Notes: generated by a model not told the origin, from the sequence alone. A stretch of 64,000 bases of DNA from AV40 sp963817335 (GCA_963817335.1 CAWFNX010000001.1:558001-622000); one strand, 5' to 3'; positions 42,257 to 51,518 are shown, counted from the first letter of the stretch. Translations and numbers: made by a program.

Positions 42257-43393
42257 CTAAATTCGTGGAGTGATCCGCACTTGCAGAGCGCTGCGTTTCT
42301 TGTTGGACGGCTCCAGAACCGCCTGCCGATAAATATTGAGAAGCAAACCGACCCCGAACAGACACGCCACCAGGTTGGAGCCTCCGTAGCTGATAAAGGG
42401 CAGTGGCAAACCCTTGTTCGGCAAGAGTGAAGTGGTAACGCCGATGTTCACCGCAGCCTGGAGCGCGAGCAACGAAATGACGCCGGTCGCGACCAGCAAT
42501 CCGAATCGATCTTTGGCGTGCAAAGCAACGACAATTCCGCAAACGATCACAACGACGAAAAGAAAAACCACCAACAAACTAACTCGCAGCCCGAGCTCTT
42601 CGCCAATCATCGGAAAAATGAAATCGGTGTGCGCGTAGGGGAGGTAGAGCATTTTCTGGCGGCCATTGCCCAGGCCCAGTCCTTCCATTCCGCCGCTCCC
42701 CCATGCGATCAATGCCTGCATCTGCTGCAGACCGGCGTCTTCCTTGTAGCGCTCGAGATCGGTGAATGCGATCAGACGCTCCATGCGGGCGTGGGTGGCG
42801 CCGATAACAATTACGGTGCTGCCGAGTACCGCCAGCAATCCGAGCAGGATCGGATTCGTTCCGGCGACGAACATGATCACGAACGTAGTCATGCCGATCA
42901 ACGCTGTCGTTCCGAGGTCTACCTCAAACAAAATTAAGGCGATCAACGCGCTCACTACAGCCAGGGGAATCGCAAATCCGAAAAGTGGATTGCTGGTCGA
43001 CTTTTCGTAGCGGGCAAACCACCACGCCAGAAAAAACACGGCGGCGACTTTGGCGATTTCGGACGGTTGAAAACTCACCGGACCGACACCAAGCCAGCGC
43101 CGCGAGCCATTGATCCGCATTCCGATATGCGGAACGAAACAAAGCGCGAGCGTGATCGTCGCAATTCCAAGCCAAACCCACCAGGTGCGCTGCCAAAAAT
43201 GATAATCGATCAGCGCCGCGGTGATGCAGATTGCCAGTCCCACGCCGAGCCACGTGGCCTGGCGCTTCAAGAAAAATAAAGGATCGCCGTGACTATCTCG
43301 GGCAAAAGCGCTTGTGCTAAAAAGCATCACGATCCCAATGACCAGGAGACCGAGCACGGCCAGGAACAGGAGATAAGCGCTTTTGCGACGCAT
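42257..43393 (-). CDS. ftsW: Septal peptidoglycan polymerase FtsW (SEDS family)
   Basis: FtsW polymerises glycan strands at the septum with FtsI. The 378-residue protein has about ten membrane helices and the SEDS features VLGLLVIGIVMLFSTSAFA, GSRRWLGVGPVSFQPSEIAKVA (seen in part as SFQPSEIAKVA), FEVDLGTTALIG, a large extracellular loop with QALIAWGSGGMEGLGLGNG, and the C-terminal NKGLPLPFISYGGSNL. The basic C-terminal tail is normal. It follows the LysM gene by 11 bases. Confidence 0.95.
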   Translation of the reverse strand: MRRKSAYLLFLAVLGLLVIGIVMLFSTSAFARDSHGDPLFFLKRQATWLGVGLAICITAALIDYHFWQRTWWVWLGIATITLALCFVPHIGMRINGSRRWLGVGPVSFQPSEIAKVAAVFFLAWWFARYEKSTSNPLFGFAIPLAVVSALIALILFEVDLGTTALIGMTTFVIMFVAGTNPILLGLLAVLGSTVIVIGATHARMERLIAFTDLERYKEDAGLQQMQALIAWGSGGMEGLGLGNGRQKMLYLPYAHTDFIFPMIGEELGLRVSLLVVFLFVVVIVCGIVVALHAKDRFGLLVATGVISLLALQAAVNIGVTTSLLPNKGLPLPFISYGGSNLVACLFGVGLLLNIYRQAVLEPSNKKRSALQVRITPRI

Positions 43394-43404
43394 CGGATCG
43401 ACAA

Positions 43405-43929
43405 CTACTCGGATTTCTTCGCTGACTTGGCCGGGATCAAAAGTTTTTGGCCGATTTTTAGTTTGCGCGGGTCGTCGATGTGATTGAGCGCGACCAGATC
43501 GTCGTAGGGCACCTTGAACTTCTTCGAGATTGTCACCGGATTATCGCCTTTGGCGACGATGTAAGTTTTTCCAGAATCGGAAACTTTCGTCTGCGCCTTG
43601 GGGCTGTTCTTTGCCGGAGTCGTGGAATTGACGGCGTTCGCTTGCGGCTTTGTCTCTGACGCCACAACTGCGGCGGGATTCGTCGAGGTTGACGACGGGA
43701 GCGCGGACTGATGCGTTTTGATCGCGTTGAAGGCGATGATTCCCGCGACGGCGACGACGTGCAGCAGGAGGACGATCAACAGCGCGCGAGAAAGCTTCAT
43801 GCTTGGCTCGGCCAAATCGTCGTAGTCGGCGCTAGCCGCGCCGATGCGGAGCGGGCGGCGGACTGCGGTCGCGCGAAGCTTTTTGCGTTTGAGCTTGAAC
43901 AGGTTTGGCATTTTGAACTTCCTTTTCAT
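43405..43929 (-). CDS. LysM-domain membrane protein within the dcw cluster
   Basis: The 174-residue protein has a strongly basic N-terminus (MKRKFKMPNLFKLKRKK), one membrane helix at about residues 47-67 (LLIVLLLHVVAVAGIIAF), a Ser/Thr/Ala/Pro linker and a C-terminal LysM domain at about 122-165 with YIVAKGDNPVTISKKFKVP and LNHIDDPRKLKIGQKLLIP. It should sit in the inner membrane with LysM outside, binding glycan. It lies between murD and ftsW, overlapping murD by four bases. LysM genes at this place are not part of the classical cluster; a role in septal wall recognition is inferred. Confidence 0.85.
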   Translation of the reverse strand: MKRKFKMPNLFKLKRKKLRATAVRRPLRIGAASADYDDLAEPSMKLSRALLIVLLLHVVAVAGIIAFNAIKTHQSALPSSTSTNPAAVVASETKPQANAVNSTTPAKNSPKAQTKVSDSGKTYIVAKGDNPVTISKKFKVPYDDLVALNHIDDPRKLKIGQKLLIPAKSAKKSE

Positions 43930-45290
43930 TGAGGGAGGGCCGCGCCCGCATCGCTGCGCGAAGCCGCTGCGGGCAGGGCTTGGACCAGGGCGCGAAATTG
44001 ATCGCCGCGGTCCGCGTAACTTTTGAACATGTCGAATGAAGATGTGCCTGGGGAAAAAAGGACGACTTCGCCGGACTTGGCGGTGGCGTGCGCGCGTTCA
44101 ACTGCATCCGCCAGCGATATTGCCATCTCGGTTTTAACGGCGCCGTCCCAGTCGCGCGCGATCTGTTTTGCCATTTCGCCAATGAGAATGGTCGTGCGAA
44201 CCTTTTCCTTCACCAGCTCGCGCATTGGTTGAAAGTTGAATCCCTTGTCCTTGCCTCCCGCGATCAGGACCACCGGCTTGCTTTGGGCCTGGAGCGCTTT
44301 CTCCATCGCGTCCAGGTTGGTGGCCTTGGAATCGTTGACGTAGTCAACCCCGCCGATTTGGCGGACGAACTCGCAGCGATGCGGTTGGGGCTCATAGGCC
44401 GACAACGAAGGAACCATTTGCTCGAACGAAAGTCCGCGCGCGTGGCCGGCGGCCAGAGTCGCCATCAGATTTTCGATATTATGCGAGCCACGCAACTTCG
44501 TTTCACTCATGCGCAGCACCGGCTGGTTTTGAAAAAGGATTACGCCTTCGGACAGGCGGAAGTCGGCGCGATTCGTATAAGCGCTGAAGGTGACCCGGCG
44601 GGCGCGCACTTCCGGCAAAGTCTCGCTGGCGTTGACGATCGCTACATCGTCGACGGTCTGGTTTTCAAACAATCGCAATTTCGCGGCGCGATATTCCCCG
44701 ACCGATCGATAACGATCGAGATGGTCGGGCGCGAAGTTTAACCAGAGCGCAATCGACGGGTGAAAGGTTCGGATCGTTTCCAATTGAAACGAACTGACTT
44801 CGACGGTCAGCACGTCGTATTTGATTTTCTCGCGCGCGACTTCGGACAGCGGTTTACCGATGTTGCCGCAGGCGATTGTTTTCTGTCCGCACTGATTCAA
44901 CATTTGGGCCAGCATCTCGGTGGTGGTCGTCTTGCCGTTCGTTCCGGTGACGGCAATCACCGGCGTTTCGCATGAACGCCAGCCGAGCTCGAGCTCGCCG
45001 ATGATCTCGATTTGGCGCGACCAAAAATTGCGGCCCAGGGCCGAAGCCGGATCGATTCCCGGACTCACCACGATAAAATCGTATTTATCCGCATTGCGAT
45101 CGGCCTCCATTCCGCAGATCACTCGCACTTCTTGCCCGCGCAAATTATCGAGAGTCGACCGCAAAAGTTTCTTTTCGTCGGCGCTGTCGAGAACGGTGAC
45201 GTTGGCGCCCTCCGACCGCAAAAGAAGTGCGGCGGCCGCGCCACTCAATCCGGCTCCCAGAACTGCGACGTTTTGGTTCGAGTAACGCAA
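43926..45290 (-). CDS. murD: UDP-MurNAc-L-Ala--D-Glu ligase MurD
   Basis: MurD adds D-glutamate. I place the start at a TTG at 45290, five bases after the mraY stop and after a GAGG ribosome-binding site, giving 454 residues; the open frame extends far upstream but there reads through mraY in another frame. Motifs are VAVLGAGLSGAAAALLL at 8-24, the ATP loop VTGTNGKTTT at 114-123, LNFAPDHLDRY and YVNDSKATNLDA. It ends inside the LysM start codon (ATGA overlap). Confidence 0.93.
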   Translation of the reverse strand: MRYSNQNVAVLGAGLSGAAAALLLRSEGANVTVLDSADEKKLLRSTLDNLRGQEVRVICGMEADRNADKYDFIVVSPGIDPASALGRNFWSRQIEIIGELELGWRSCETPVIAVTGTNGKTTTTEMLAQMLNQCGQKTIACGNIGKPLSEVAREKIKYDVLTVEVSSFQLETIRTFHPSIALWLNFAPDHLDRYRSVGEYRAAKLRLFENQTVDDVAIVNASETLPEVRARRVTFSAYTNRADFRLSEGVILFQNQPVLRMSETKLRGSHNIENLMATLAAGHARGLSFEQMVPSLSAYEPQPHRCEFVRQIGGVDYVNDSKATNLDAMEKALQAQSKPVVLIAGGKDKGFNFQPMRELVKEKVRTTILIGEMAKQIARDWDGAVKTEMAISLADAVERAHATAKSGEVVLFSPGTSSFDMFKSYADRGDQFRALVQALPAAASRSDAGAALPQ

Positions 45291-45295
45291 ATTTT

Positions 45296-46396
45296 TTACC
45301 TCAACTTCAACGTGGCCAGGCCGAGGAGCGCGAAGATCCCGGACAAAATCCAGAAGCGCACGATCACGGTATTTTCTTTCCAACCCGCGAGTTCGAAATG
45401 GTGATGGATCGGCGACATCGCGAAAATCCGTTTGCCGGTGAGCTTGAAACTCAAGACCTGGAGAATGACCGATACCGCTTCGATCACGAACACGCCGCCT
45501 ACCACGACGAGGAGCAGTTCCTGTTTGCAACAAATGGCCACCACCCCAAGCATTCCGCCGATGGCGAGCGAGCCGGTGTCGCCCATAAAAACTTTCGCCG
45601 GGTGGCAATTGAACCAGAGGAAACCGAGACCGGCGCCCACCAAGGCGGCGCAGACAACCGTCAGTTCGGCCGTGAACGGATAGAAGGGGACCTGCAGATA
45701 TTCGGCCAAACGAAAATTTCCGGCGATATAAGAGAGCAACGCGTAATCGAAAGCGACAGTGACGGTGCAACCCGTCGCGAGCCCGTCGAGACCGTCGGTA
45801 AGATTTACCGCATTGGAGCAGCCGACAATCACCAGCCCGAAAAAGAAAAACGTGAACCAGCTCATGTTGGCGACGACCGGGGCTTTGATGAAGGGCACGA
45901 AAAGTTCGCGCGCCTGGACTTCGAGGAGCGGGCTCGTCAGAAAAACGGCCGTGATAATTCCGGCGAGTGCGAATTGAAAAACCAATTTGATTCGGCCATT
46001 TACCCCCGAGGTATTTTTCTTGGTGACTTTGAGATAATCGTCGGCAAACCCGAGCGCGCCGAGATAAAGCATTGAGAAGAGCGCCAGCCAGACGAAGCGA
46101 TTGTCCGGGCGGGCCCAAAGCACACTCGAAATAAACACGGTACCAATGATGAGAACGCCGCCCATGGTCGGGGTGCCGGCTTTGACTCCGTGCAATTCGG
46201 CGAGTCGATGCACTTCAGACGCTTGACGAATCGGTTGACCGAGCTTCAGCGCAGTTAAAATGCGGATGACAACGTTTCCGAACAAGAGCGAGAGCACGAA
46301 AGCGGTGATGGCGGCGGCAACGGCGCGAAAAGTGACGTAAAAGAACACATTAAAGCCGCCGATGTGTTCGCTCAGTCGATGGAGGTAATACATCAT
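45296..46396 (-). CDS. mraY: Phospho-MurNAc-pentapeptide transferase MraY
   Basis: MraY moves phospho-MurNAc-pentapeptide onto undecaprenyl phosphate to give lipid I. The 366-residue protein has ten membrane helices with GTPTMGGVLIIG, the aspartate-rich FADDYLKVTKKN, NAVNLTDGLDGLA, GDTGSLAIGGMLG and the HHHFELAGWKE loop, all catalytic or substrate-binding signatures. It overlaps murF by four bases and is followed by murD. Confidence 0.97.
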   Translation of the reverse strand: MMYYLHRLSEHIGGFNVFFYVTFRAVAAAITAFVLSLLFGNVVIRILTALKLGQPIRQASEVHRLAELHGVKAGTPTMGGVLIIGTVFISSVLWARPDNRFVWLALFSMLYLGALGFADDYLKVTKKNTSGVNGRIKLVFQFALAGIITAVFLTSPLLEVQARELFVPFIKAPVVANMSWFTFFFFGLVIVGCSNAVNLTDGLDGLATGCTVTVAFDYALLSYIAGNFRLAEYLQVPFYPFTAELTVVCAALVGAGLGFLWFNCHPAKVFMGDTGSLAIGGMLGVVAICCKQELLLVVVGGVFVIEAVSVILQVLSFKLTGKRIFAMSPIHHHFELAGWKENTVIVRFWILSGIFALLGLATLKLR

Positions 46397-47844
46397 GACG
46401 AGTGAGTCCGAGCCGGACTGGCAGTTGTGACGGGTGACGGGTGACGGCTGAATTGTTCGATCACGTCTTCGGTGCGAGCCAAGCGGCTTCCCTTAATTAG
46501 GACAAGATCTCCAATCCCTGCGATTTCTGCCAACAATTCGGCCGCCGCAGACGTTGATTGGACTATGCTGCTTTTATCAAGACCCGCTTTTTTGGCGGCA
46601 TCAACAATTAATGCGCCCATCTCGCCGATTCCGATCAATTGATCGATCTCGAGCGCGGCTGCTTCCTGCCCGACTTCCTGATGCCCGCGCTCGGTTTCCG
46701 ATCCGAGCTCGCGCATCTCACCGAGAACAGCGATTTTTTTTCCATCAGCGTGGAGCTCAACCAACGTTCGTAAAGCCGCTTTCATTGAATCGGGATTCGC
46801 GTTGTAGCTGTCATCCAGAAATTGCACGCCGTTGACTTCTTTGATCTGCAATCGCGCTTTCGTGAGCGGCGCGGTGGCCAAACCAATGGCACACTCTTCG
46901 AGGGGAACACCAAACGCCCGACCGGCGGCGACGGCGAGCAAGGCATTTTGCACCATGTGCAGGCCGGGCACGGACAATTGCGCACGACAACGGTGCGCGC
47001 CTTCCAAAATGGTGAATTCCGAGCCGCCCGAGCTCTGCTCGATTTCTGTTGCCCGCAGAGTTCCGCTGTTGATTCCGGCAAGGATAACGCGACCGCTGGT
47101 TCGTTTGGCGATTTCTTCGGTGAACGGATCGTCCCCGTTGAGAATCACAGTTCCCGCCTTGCCCACGGCTTCGGCGAGCATCCCTTTTTCCTGCGCGATC
47201 GCTTCACGTGATCCCATGAATTCGATGTGGGCGACGCCGACGTTGGTAATGATCGCAGCGTCGGGCGCAGCAATTCGTGCCAGAGGCGCGACCTCGCCGG
47301 GATGATTCATTCCGATCTCCCAAACTGCGACTTCATCGCGTGATGTGGCTTCGAGGATCGTCCGCGGCAGGCCGACGTGATTATTGAAGTTGCCTTGGGT
47401 CTTGGTGACGCGAAATTTTCGGCCGAGGACCGACGCGGCAAAATCCTTCGTGCTTGTTTTGCCATTGCTTCCGGTTATCGCGAGAACTTTGAGTGGAAGC
47501 GATTTCCGATAATTCGCCGCCAGGTTTTGATACGCGAGCAGGGTGTCTTTGGCGCGAATGATGGCAAACTGGTAGGGACGCCGCGCTGCGGCGTCCGGTC
47601 GGCCCAGCGCACCGACCCTACCTTTCCAATTGTCATCGACAATCCCGCCGGCTGCCCCGCTGTTGGCGACGTCTTCAACGAATTTGTGAGCATCAAAGTT
47701 TTCTCCACGAAGGGCGACGAACAATTCGCCCTTCTTAATGGTTCGTGAATCTGTGCTGACTCTTTCAACCGAGATATCTCCGTCGCCGCTTTCCAGCTTG
47801 GCTTCAGCCAGTTTCGCAATTTGCGCGATCGATAACGGGTTCAT
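46393..47844 (-). CDS. murF: UDP-MurNAc-tripeptide--D-Ala-D-Ala ligase MurF
   Basis: MurF adds the D-Ala-D-Ala dipeptide. The 483-residue protein has VSTDSRTIKKGELFVAL at the N-terminus, the ATP loop ITGSNGKTSTK, GMNHPGEVAPLA and FLDDSYNANPDSMKAAL. Two parts are foreign to the family: residues ~75-92 (GRVGALGRPDAAARRP) are coded by a palindromic DNA element, and the extreme C-terminus (HPSPVTTASPARTHSS) is coded by a 7-base triplet repeat plus an 18-base string also present in murE. Both lie where an insertion could be tolerated. It overlaps murE and mraY by four bases each. Confidence 0.95.
   Translation of the reverse strand: MNPLSIAQIAKLAEAKLESGDGDISVERVSTDSRTIKKGELFVALRGENFDAHKFVEDVANSGAAGGIVDDNWKGRVGALGRPDAAARRPYQFAIIRAKDTLLAYQNLAANYRKSLPLKVLAITGSNGKTSTKDFAASVLGRKFRVTKTQGNFNNHVGLPRTILEATSRDEVAVWEIGMNHPGEVAPLARIAAPDAAIITNVGVAHIEFMGSREAIAQEKGMLAEAVGKAGTVILNGDDPFTEEIAKRTSGRVILAGINSGTLRATEIEQSSGGSEFTILEGAHRCRAQLSVPGLHMVQNALLAVAAGRAFGVPLEECAIGLATAPLTKARLQIKEVNGVQFLDDSYNANPDSMKAALRTLVELHADGKKIAVLGEMRELGSETERGHQEVGQEAAALEIDQLIGIGEMGALIVDAAKKAGLDKSSIVQSTSAAAELLAEIAGIGDLVLIKGSRLARTEDVIEQFSRHPSPVTTASPARTHSS
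46406..46423. repeat. 18-base repeat shared with murE, in the 3' end of murF
   Basis: The string GTCCGAGCCGGACTGGCA occurs here and again, identically, at 48580-48597 inside murE. It contains the short palindrome TCCG-AGC-CGGA. In both genes the minus strand codes for the residues ASPART. Just beside it, 46433-46453 carries GTGACGG repeated three times. Confidence 0.6.
47571..47622. repeat. Palindromic element inside murF
   Basis: The 52-base unit has the ends GGTAGGG and CCCTACC and two internal hairpins, GACGCCGC/GCGGCGTC and GGTCGG/CCGACC. This matches the layout of the intergenic TTGTAG...CTACAA elements. It codes for murF residues 75-92, close to the boundary of the N-terminal domain, and keeps the frame open. 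Confidence 0.7.
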
Positions 47845-49370
47845 TTGAATTCTACCGGACGACTTTCGATCGCGCGTCGCGCGACTTGAATGTCTTCGAA
47901 TGGCACCGTGTGATCGGCAAACTCCTGATAATTCTCGTGACCTTTGCCCGCGATCAACACGATGTCACGCGATTGGGCGAGCTCGATCGCGCGCGAGATC
48001 GCTGCAGCGCGGTCGGCATTTTTTTCAAAGTGATCGCTGCGAAAACCTTTCTCAACGTCGGCGATGATTGCATCAGGATCTTCTTTGCGCGGATTGTCGG
48101 AAGTGATGATCGCGTGATCGGCGTTTTGATCGACGACTTGTCCCATCAACGGCCGTTTCTCGCGATCGCGATTTCCGCCACAACCGAAAACGACAATCAG
48201 CCGTGCGGGATTTAGTTCGCGCAATGTCTTGATGACATTGAGTAGCGCATCCGGAGTGTGAGCGTAGTCGACGAAGACCTGGAACTGCCGTTTCGCCGGA
48301 ACCATTTCCAATCGGCCGGGAACCTGCGGCGATTTGGCGAGGCTGAGGACGGCCTCTCGCAAACCGACGCCCAAGGCGTTGGCAGCGGCAAGAGCCGCAA
48401 CGGAATTGGCGACGTTGAACCTTCCAATCAGCGGAACGCGGACGAGATAACTTTTGCCTCGCGCATCGAGCTGGTAGGACGTGCCGCCAAACTCCATTCG
48501 ATAATTCGAAGCGCGAAAGTCGGCCTTCAATCCGGTGCCAAAAGTTACAACAGAAACTTTGTTACCTGCCGCGCCGTAGGTCCGAGCCGGACTGGCATTT
48601 CGCGAAGGCGGGCCGATCTTCGCGACAAGTTTCTGCCCGTAGCGATCGTCGAGGTTGATAATCGCGACCGGTTTTTTCTTTCGCTCCTGTCGCGCGAGCT
48701 GTTCGAACAAGGATGCTTTCGCTTCGAAATAATTCTCCATCGTCCCGTGATAATCGAGATGGTCCTGGGTGAGGTTGGTGAAGACGGCTACGTCCCACTC
48801 GATGTCGCGAACACGTTCCTGAGCTAAGGCGTGAGATGAAACTTCCATCACAGCCGCGCGACAGCCAGCGTCCCGGATTTGGGCCAGCAATTCCTGAAGG
48901 TCGAGCGACTCGGGGGTGGTGCGGGCTGCCGGCAAAACGCGTTCGCCAATTTCGTAACGGACCGTTCCGAGCAAACCGCAACGCAGGCCGGCTTTCTCGC
49001 AAATGTGTTTGATCAGGAATGTGGTGGTGGTTTTGCCGTTTGTTCCGGTGACGCCGGCGATCTTCAATTTGCGCGCCGGATAATTGAAGAATCGCGCGGC
49101 AAGATCCGCCATCGCCGTCCGGGTGTTCTCCACGAGGACGAAGGTGGCCCGCGAATTTTTTTCTGCGCGCTCGGCGACAATCACCGTGGCGCCTTTTTCG
49201 ATGGCCTGACCGATGAAGTCGTGACCATCGCTTTTTTCGCCGCGCAGTGCCACGAACAGTCCATCCCTCTGCACACGGCGCGAGTCATACGCGATGCTTT
49301 CCACCGCGCGATCAACTGGGCCGATGATTTCGCGAACGGGAGTCGCGGCGAGAAGGGTTTTGAGCTGCAT
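47841..49370 (-). CDS. murE: UDP-MurNAc-L-Ala-D-Glu--meso-DAP ligase MurE
   Basis: MurE adds the third stem-peptide residue. The chosen ATG gives 509 residues beginning MQLKTLLAATP; a TTG eight codons upstream is possible. The ATP loop VTGTNGKTTT is at 108-117, the carbamylated lysine is in YFEAKASLF (Lys219), and DNPRKE at 425-430 is the signature for meso-diaminopimelate rather than lysine. Residues 256-266 (SRNASPARTYG) hold a short inserted string shared at DNA level with the end of murF. The stop overlaps the murF start by four bases. Confidence 0.95.
   Translation of the reverse strand: MQLKTLLAATPVREIIGPVDRAVESIAYDSRRVQRDGLFVALRGEKSDGHDFIGQAIEKGATVIVAERAEKNSRATFVLVENTRTAMADLAARFFNYPARKLKIAGVTGTNGKTTTTFLIKHICEKAGLRCGLLGTVRYEIGERVLPAARTTPESLDLQELLAQIRDAGCRAAVMEVSSHALAQERVRDIEWDVAVFTNLTQDHLDYHGTMENYFEAKASLFEQLARQERKKKPVAIINLDDRYGQKLVAKIGPPSRNASPARTYGAAGNKVSVVTFGTGLKADFRASNYRMEFGGTSYQLDARGKSYLVRVPLIGRFNVANSVAALAAANALGVGLREAVLSLAKSPQVPGRLEMVPAKRQFQVFVDYAHTPDALLNVIKTLRELNPARLIVVFGCGGNRDREKRPLMGQVVDQNADHAIITSDNPRKEDPDAIIADVEKGFRSDHFEKNADRAAAISRAIELAQSRDIVLIAGKGHENYQEFADHTVPFEDIQVARRAIESRPVEFK
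48580..48597. repeat. 18-base repeat shared with murF, inside murE
   Basis: The string is identical to 46406-46423. It codes for ASPART at MurE residues 259-264, in a loop between the central domain strands where family members have no such segment. Two identical 18-mers 2.2 kb apart in neighbouring genes suggest a small mobile or replicating motif. Confidence 0.55.
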
Positions 49371-49398
49371 GAGGGTCCGCCATTTTTGGGCCAAGGAG

Positions 49399-51159
49399 TC
49401 AATGGCGCGAAGAAACGGTTAAGGCAACTCGCTCCACGGGAGTGGCTCGGCGGATTTCCTCATGCGGCTCAAGATCGAGATAACGCGCCGCCTTTTCGGC
49501 GATGTGTGAAAAAATGGGACCGGCGACGGTGCCGCCGTAATTTTGTTCCGGCTTGGTCTGGGCATCGTCCAGCACGACGAGACCGACAAATTCCGGATGT
49601 TCTGCCGGCAGAAAACCGCAGAACGAAACGACTTCCTTGCCTTTCTCGTATCCGCCGTGCGGCCCAACTTTTTGGGCGGTGCCGGTCTTGCCGGCGATGG
49701 TGAATCCCGGAACTGCCGCGGCCGCGGCGGTGCCGCGATCGCTGACCACGCCGCGTAGCGCCATTCCAATTTGATTGGCCGTTTGCGGCGAAATGACTTG
49801 TCGCAGGACAATTGGCTTTAGCGTGCTGATCGTTTTGCCATCGCCGGTGGTGATCGATTTTACGATGCGCGGCGTCATCAGCTTTCCGCCGTTGGCAATC
49901 GCGCACATCGCGGTGGCCATTTGCAAAGGCGTCACCCCGATTTCGTGTCCCATCGGAATGTGGGTGATTGAGATTTTGCTCCACGACTGCGGCGAGCGCA
50001 GCAAACCGGGAATTTCGCCCGGCAGTTCGATCCCGGTGCGATCTCCGAATCCAAAACGCCGGATGTATTCGTAGAATTTCTGATCGCCGAGGCTGACGGC
50101 CAGTTTGGCAGCGCCGATGTTGCTCGATTTCACCAGAATGTCTTTGACGCTGAGATCGCCGAACGCGGCGTGATCGTGCAGCGGGGTGCCGCCGTAATTC
50201 CACACGCCGTTCTCGCAAAAGATGTAGGAATCGAGACCGAACTTATGCTCGTTGATCGCCGCGGCCGCGGTCACGATCTTGAAAGTCGAGCCCGGCTCCA
50301 TCATGTCGCAGATGGCGCGGTTTTTCATTTGTTCCGGTTTCGCTTCGGACCGGTTGTTCAAATCGAACGCCGGACGGTTCGCCATGGCCAGGATTTCGCC
50401 GGTCTCCGGCCGCATCAGAATGATGGTCGCTTTTTTTGGCGAATACTCGCGCATCGCGGCATCGATTTCGTTTTCGACGATGTTCTGCAAATTCAGATCG
50501 ATGGTGAGATGAACCTGGTAACCATTGCGCGACGCGCGTTCCTGGCCGCGATACAGCACCATTTCCTGACCGGCGCGATTGTGTTCGATGTAGCGGTAAC
50601 CATCCTGACCGCGCAGATATTCATCGAGTGAACCTTCCACGCCTTGAATGCCTTTGTGCTCAAAGTCAGTGAAACCGATTACGTGGCAAAGCATCATGCC
50701 GTTCGGATAAACGCGGGTCGCGTCCCGCTCGAAATAAATGCCGCGAAGATTCTTCGCGCGGAGTTGTTGTCGCAACGAATCGGCGCTGGCTTTCGCGACT
50801 TCCCGCTTCAAGACGATGTAGCGCCGGTCGGTGTGCAGTTTCTCCGAAAGTTCGCCGCGGGGTAGTTGAAGCTGCTTGCTAACAAGGTCGACCGTCGTTT
50901 CGACGTCGTTGAGATGGGTGGCGTCGGCCACAACAGTTTCGACCGGAACATTGTTGGCCAGGACTTCGTTGTTCGCGTCGAGAATGGTCCCGCGCTCGGC
51001 GAAAATCGGTTGCTTGATGACGTGCTTCTCAGCCGCGAGTCCCGCGTACTCGTCGTGCTTGACCATCTGAAGATAGATCAAGCGAAACGAAAACAGGCTG
51101 AACAGGAGAATGAAGCCGAGGCAGATGATTGCACATCTTGTTCGGCTGTTCCATTTCAT
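49399..51159 (-). CDS. ftsI: Septal transpeptidase FtsI (PBP3-type class B penicillin-binding protein)
   Basis: FtsI crosslinks septal peptidoglycan with FtsW. The 586-residue protein has one N-terminal membrane helix (residues 10-30), a pedestal with RGTILDANNEVLANN, and a transpeptidase domain with the active-site Ser291 and Lys294 in PGSTFK, SSN at 345-347 and KTG at 491-493. It overlaps ftsL by four bases. It is a target of beta-lactams in related bacteria. Confidence 0.96.
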   Translation of the reverse strand: MKWNSRTRCAIICLGFILLFSLFSFRLIYLQMVKHDEYAGLAAEKHVIKQPIFAERGTILDANNEVLANNVPVETVVADATHLNDVETTVDLVSKQLQLPRGELSEKLHTDRRYIVLKREVAKASADSLRQQLRAKNLRGIYFERDATRVYPNGMMLCHVIGFTDFEHKGIQGVEGSLDEYLRGQDGYRYIEHNRAGQEMVLYRGQERASRNGYQVHLTIDLNLQNIVENEIDAAMREYSPKKATIILMRPETGEILAMANRPAFDLNNRSEAKPEQMKNRAICDMMEPGSTFKIVTAAAAINEHKFGLDSYIFCENGVWNYGGTPLHDHAAFGDLSVKDILVKSSNIGAAKLAVSLGDQKFYEYIRRFGFGDRTGIELPGEIPGLLRSPQSWSKISITHIPMGHEIGVTPLQMATAMCAIANGGKLMTPRIVKSITTGDGKTISTLKPIVLRQVISPQTANQIGMALRGVVSDRGTAAAAAVPGFTIAGKTGTAQKVGPHGGYEKGKEVVSFCGFLPAEHPEFVGLVVLDDAQTKPEQNYGGTVAGPIFSHIAEKAARYLDLEPHEEIRRATPVERVALTVSSRH

Positions 51160-51518
51160 CTCGAGCTCCGCGGGTTCGAGACCGGTTGAATGGCGTCGTC
51201 GGGATTTCGATTCGGGATGGTCAGCCGAACGATGTTGTGTTCGGCGATCGGAATCATTTTCAGGTAGCCTTCCTTCAGCCGACGTTGCAGAGCAGCCCGC
51301 GAGGTGAGGGCGGCGATCTGGGCGCTGGCCACTTCATTTTGCATCTGCAAATTCGAGACCTCGGTCTCCAGCGCCTTCTTACGATCACCCAGGTGATAAA
51401 GCTGAAGGGTGAGATAAACGTAAATCAGTCCGGTCAACGCCAGGAATCCGGTCAGAACAATCCAGCGCGCGAGCGATGCGGCGTTGACTTCGTTCCAATT
51501 GCGGCGCGATCTACTCAT
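51156..51518 (-). CDS. ftsL: Cell division protein FtsL-like
   Basis: The 120-residue product has a basic N-terminus (MSRSRRNWNEVN), one membrane helix at about residues 18-38 (IVLTGFLALTGLIYVYLTL) and a coiled-coil periplasmic stretch (ALETEVSNLQMQNEVASAQIA). Sequence conservation is low, as always for FtsL, so the call rests on topology and on its place between rsmH and ftsI, overlapping both by four bases. FtsL works in a complex with FtsB and FtsQ. Confidence 0.85.
   Translation of the reverse strand: MSRSRRNWNEVNAASLARWIVLTGFLALTGLIYVYLTLQLYHLGDRKKALETEVSNLQMQNEVASAQIAALTSRAALQRRLKEGYLKMIPIAEHNIVRLTIPNRNPDDAIQPVSNPRSSR

Noticed and set aside
43926..46118. A single 730-residue frame covering murD and part of mraY
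   Set aside because: The part above 45290 is a different-frame reading of mraY, which has all its own motifs; MurD starts at the TTG after the mraY stop.
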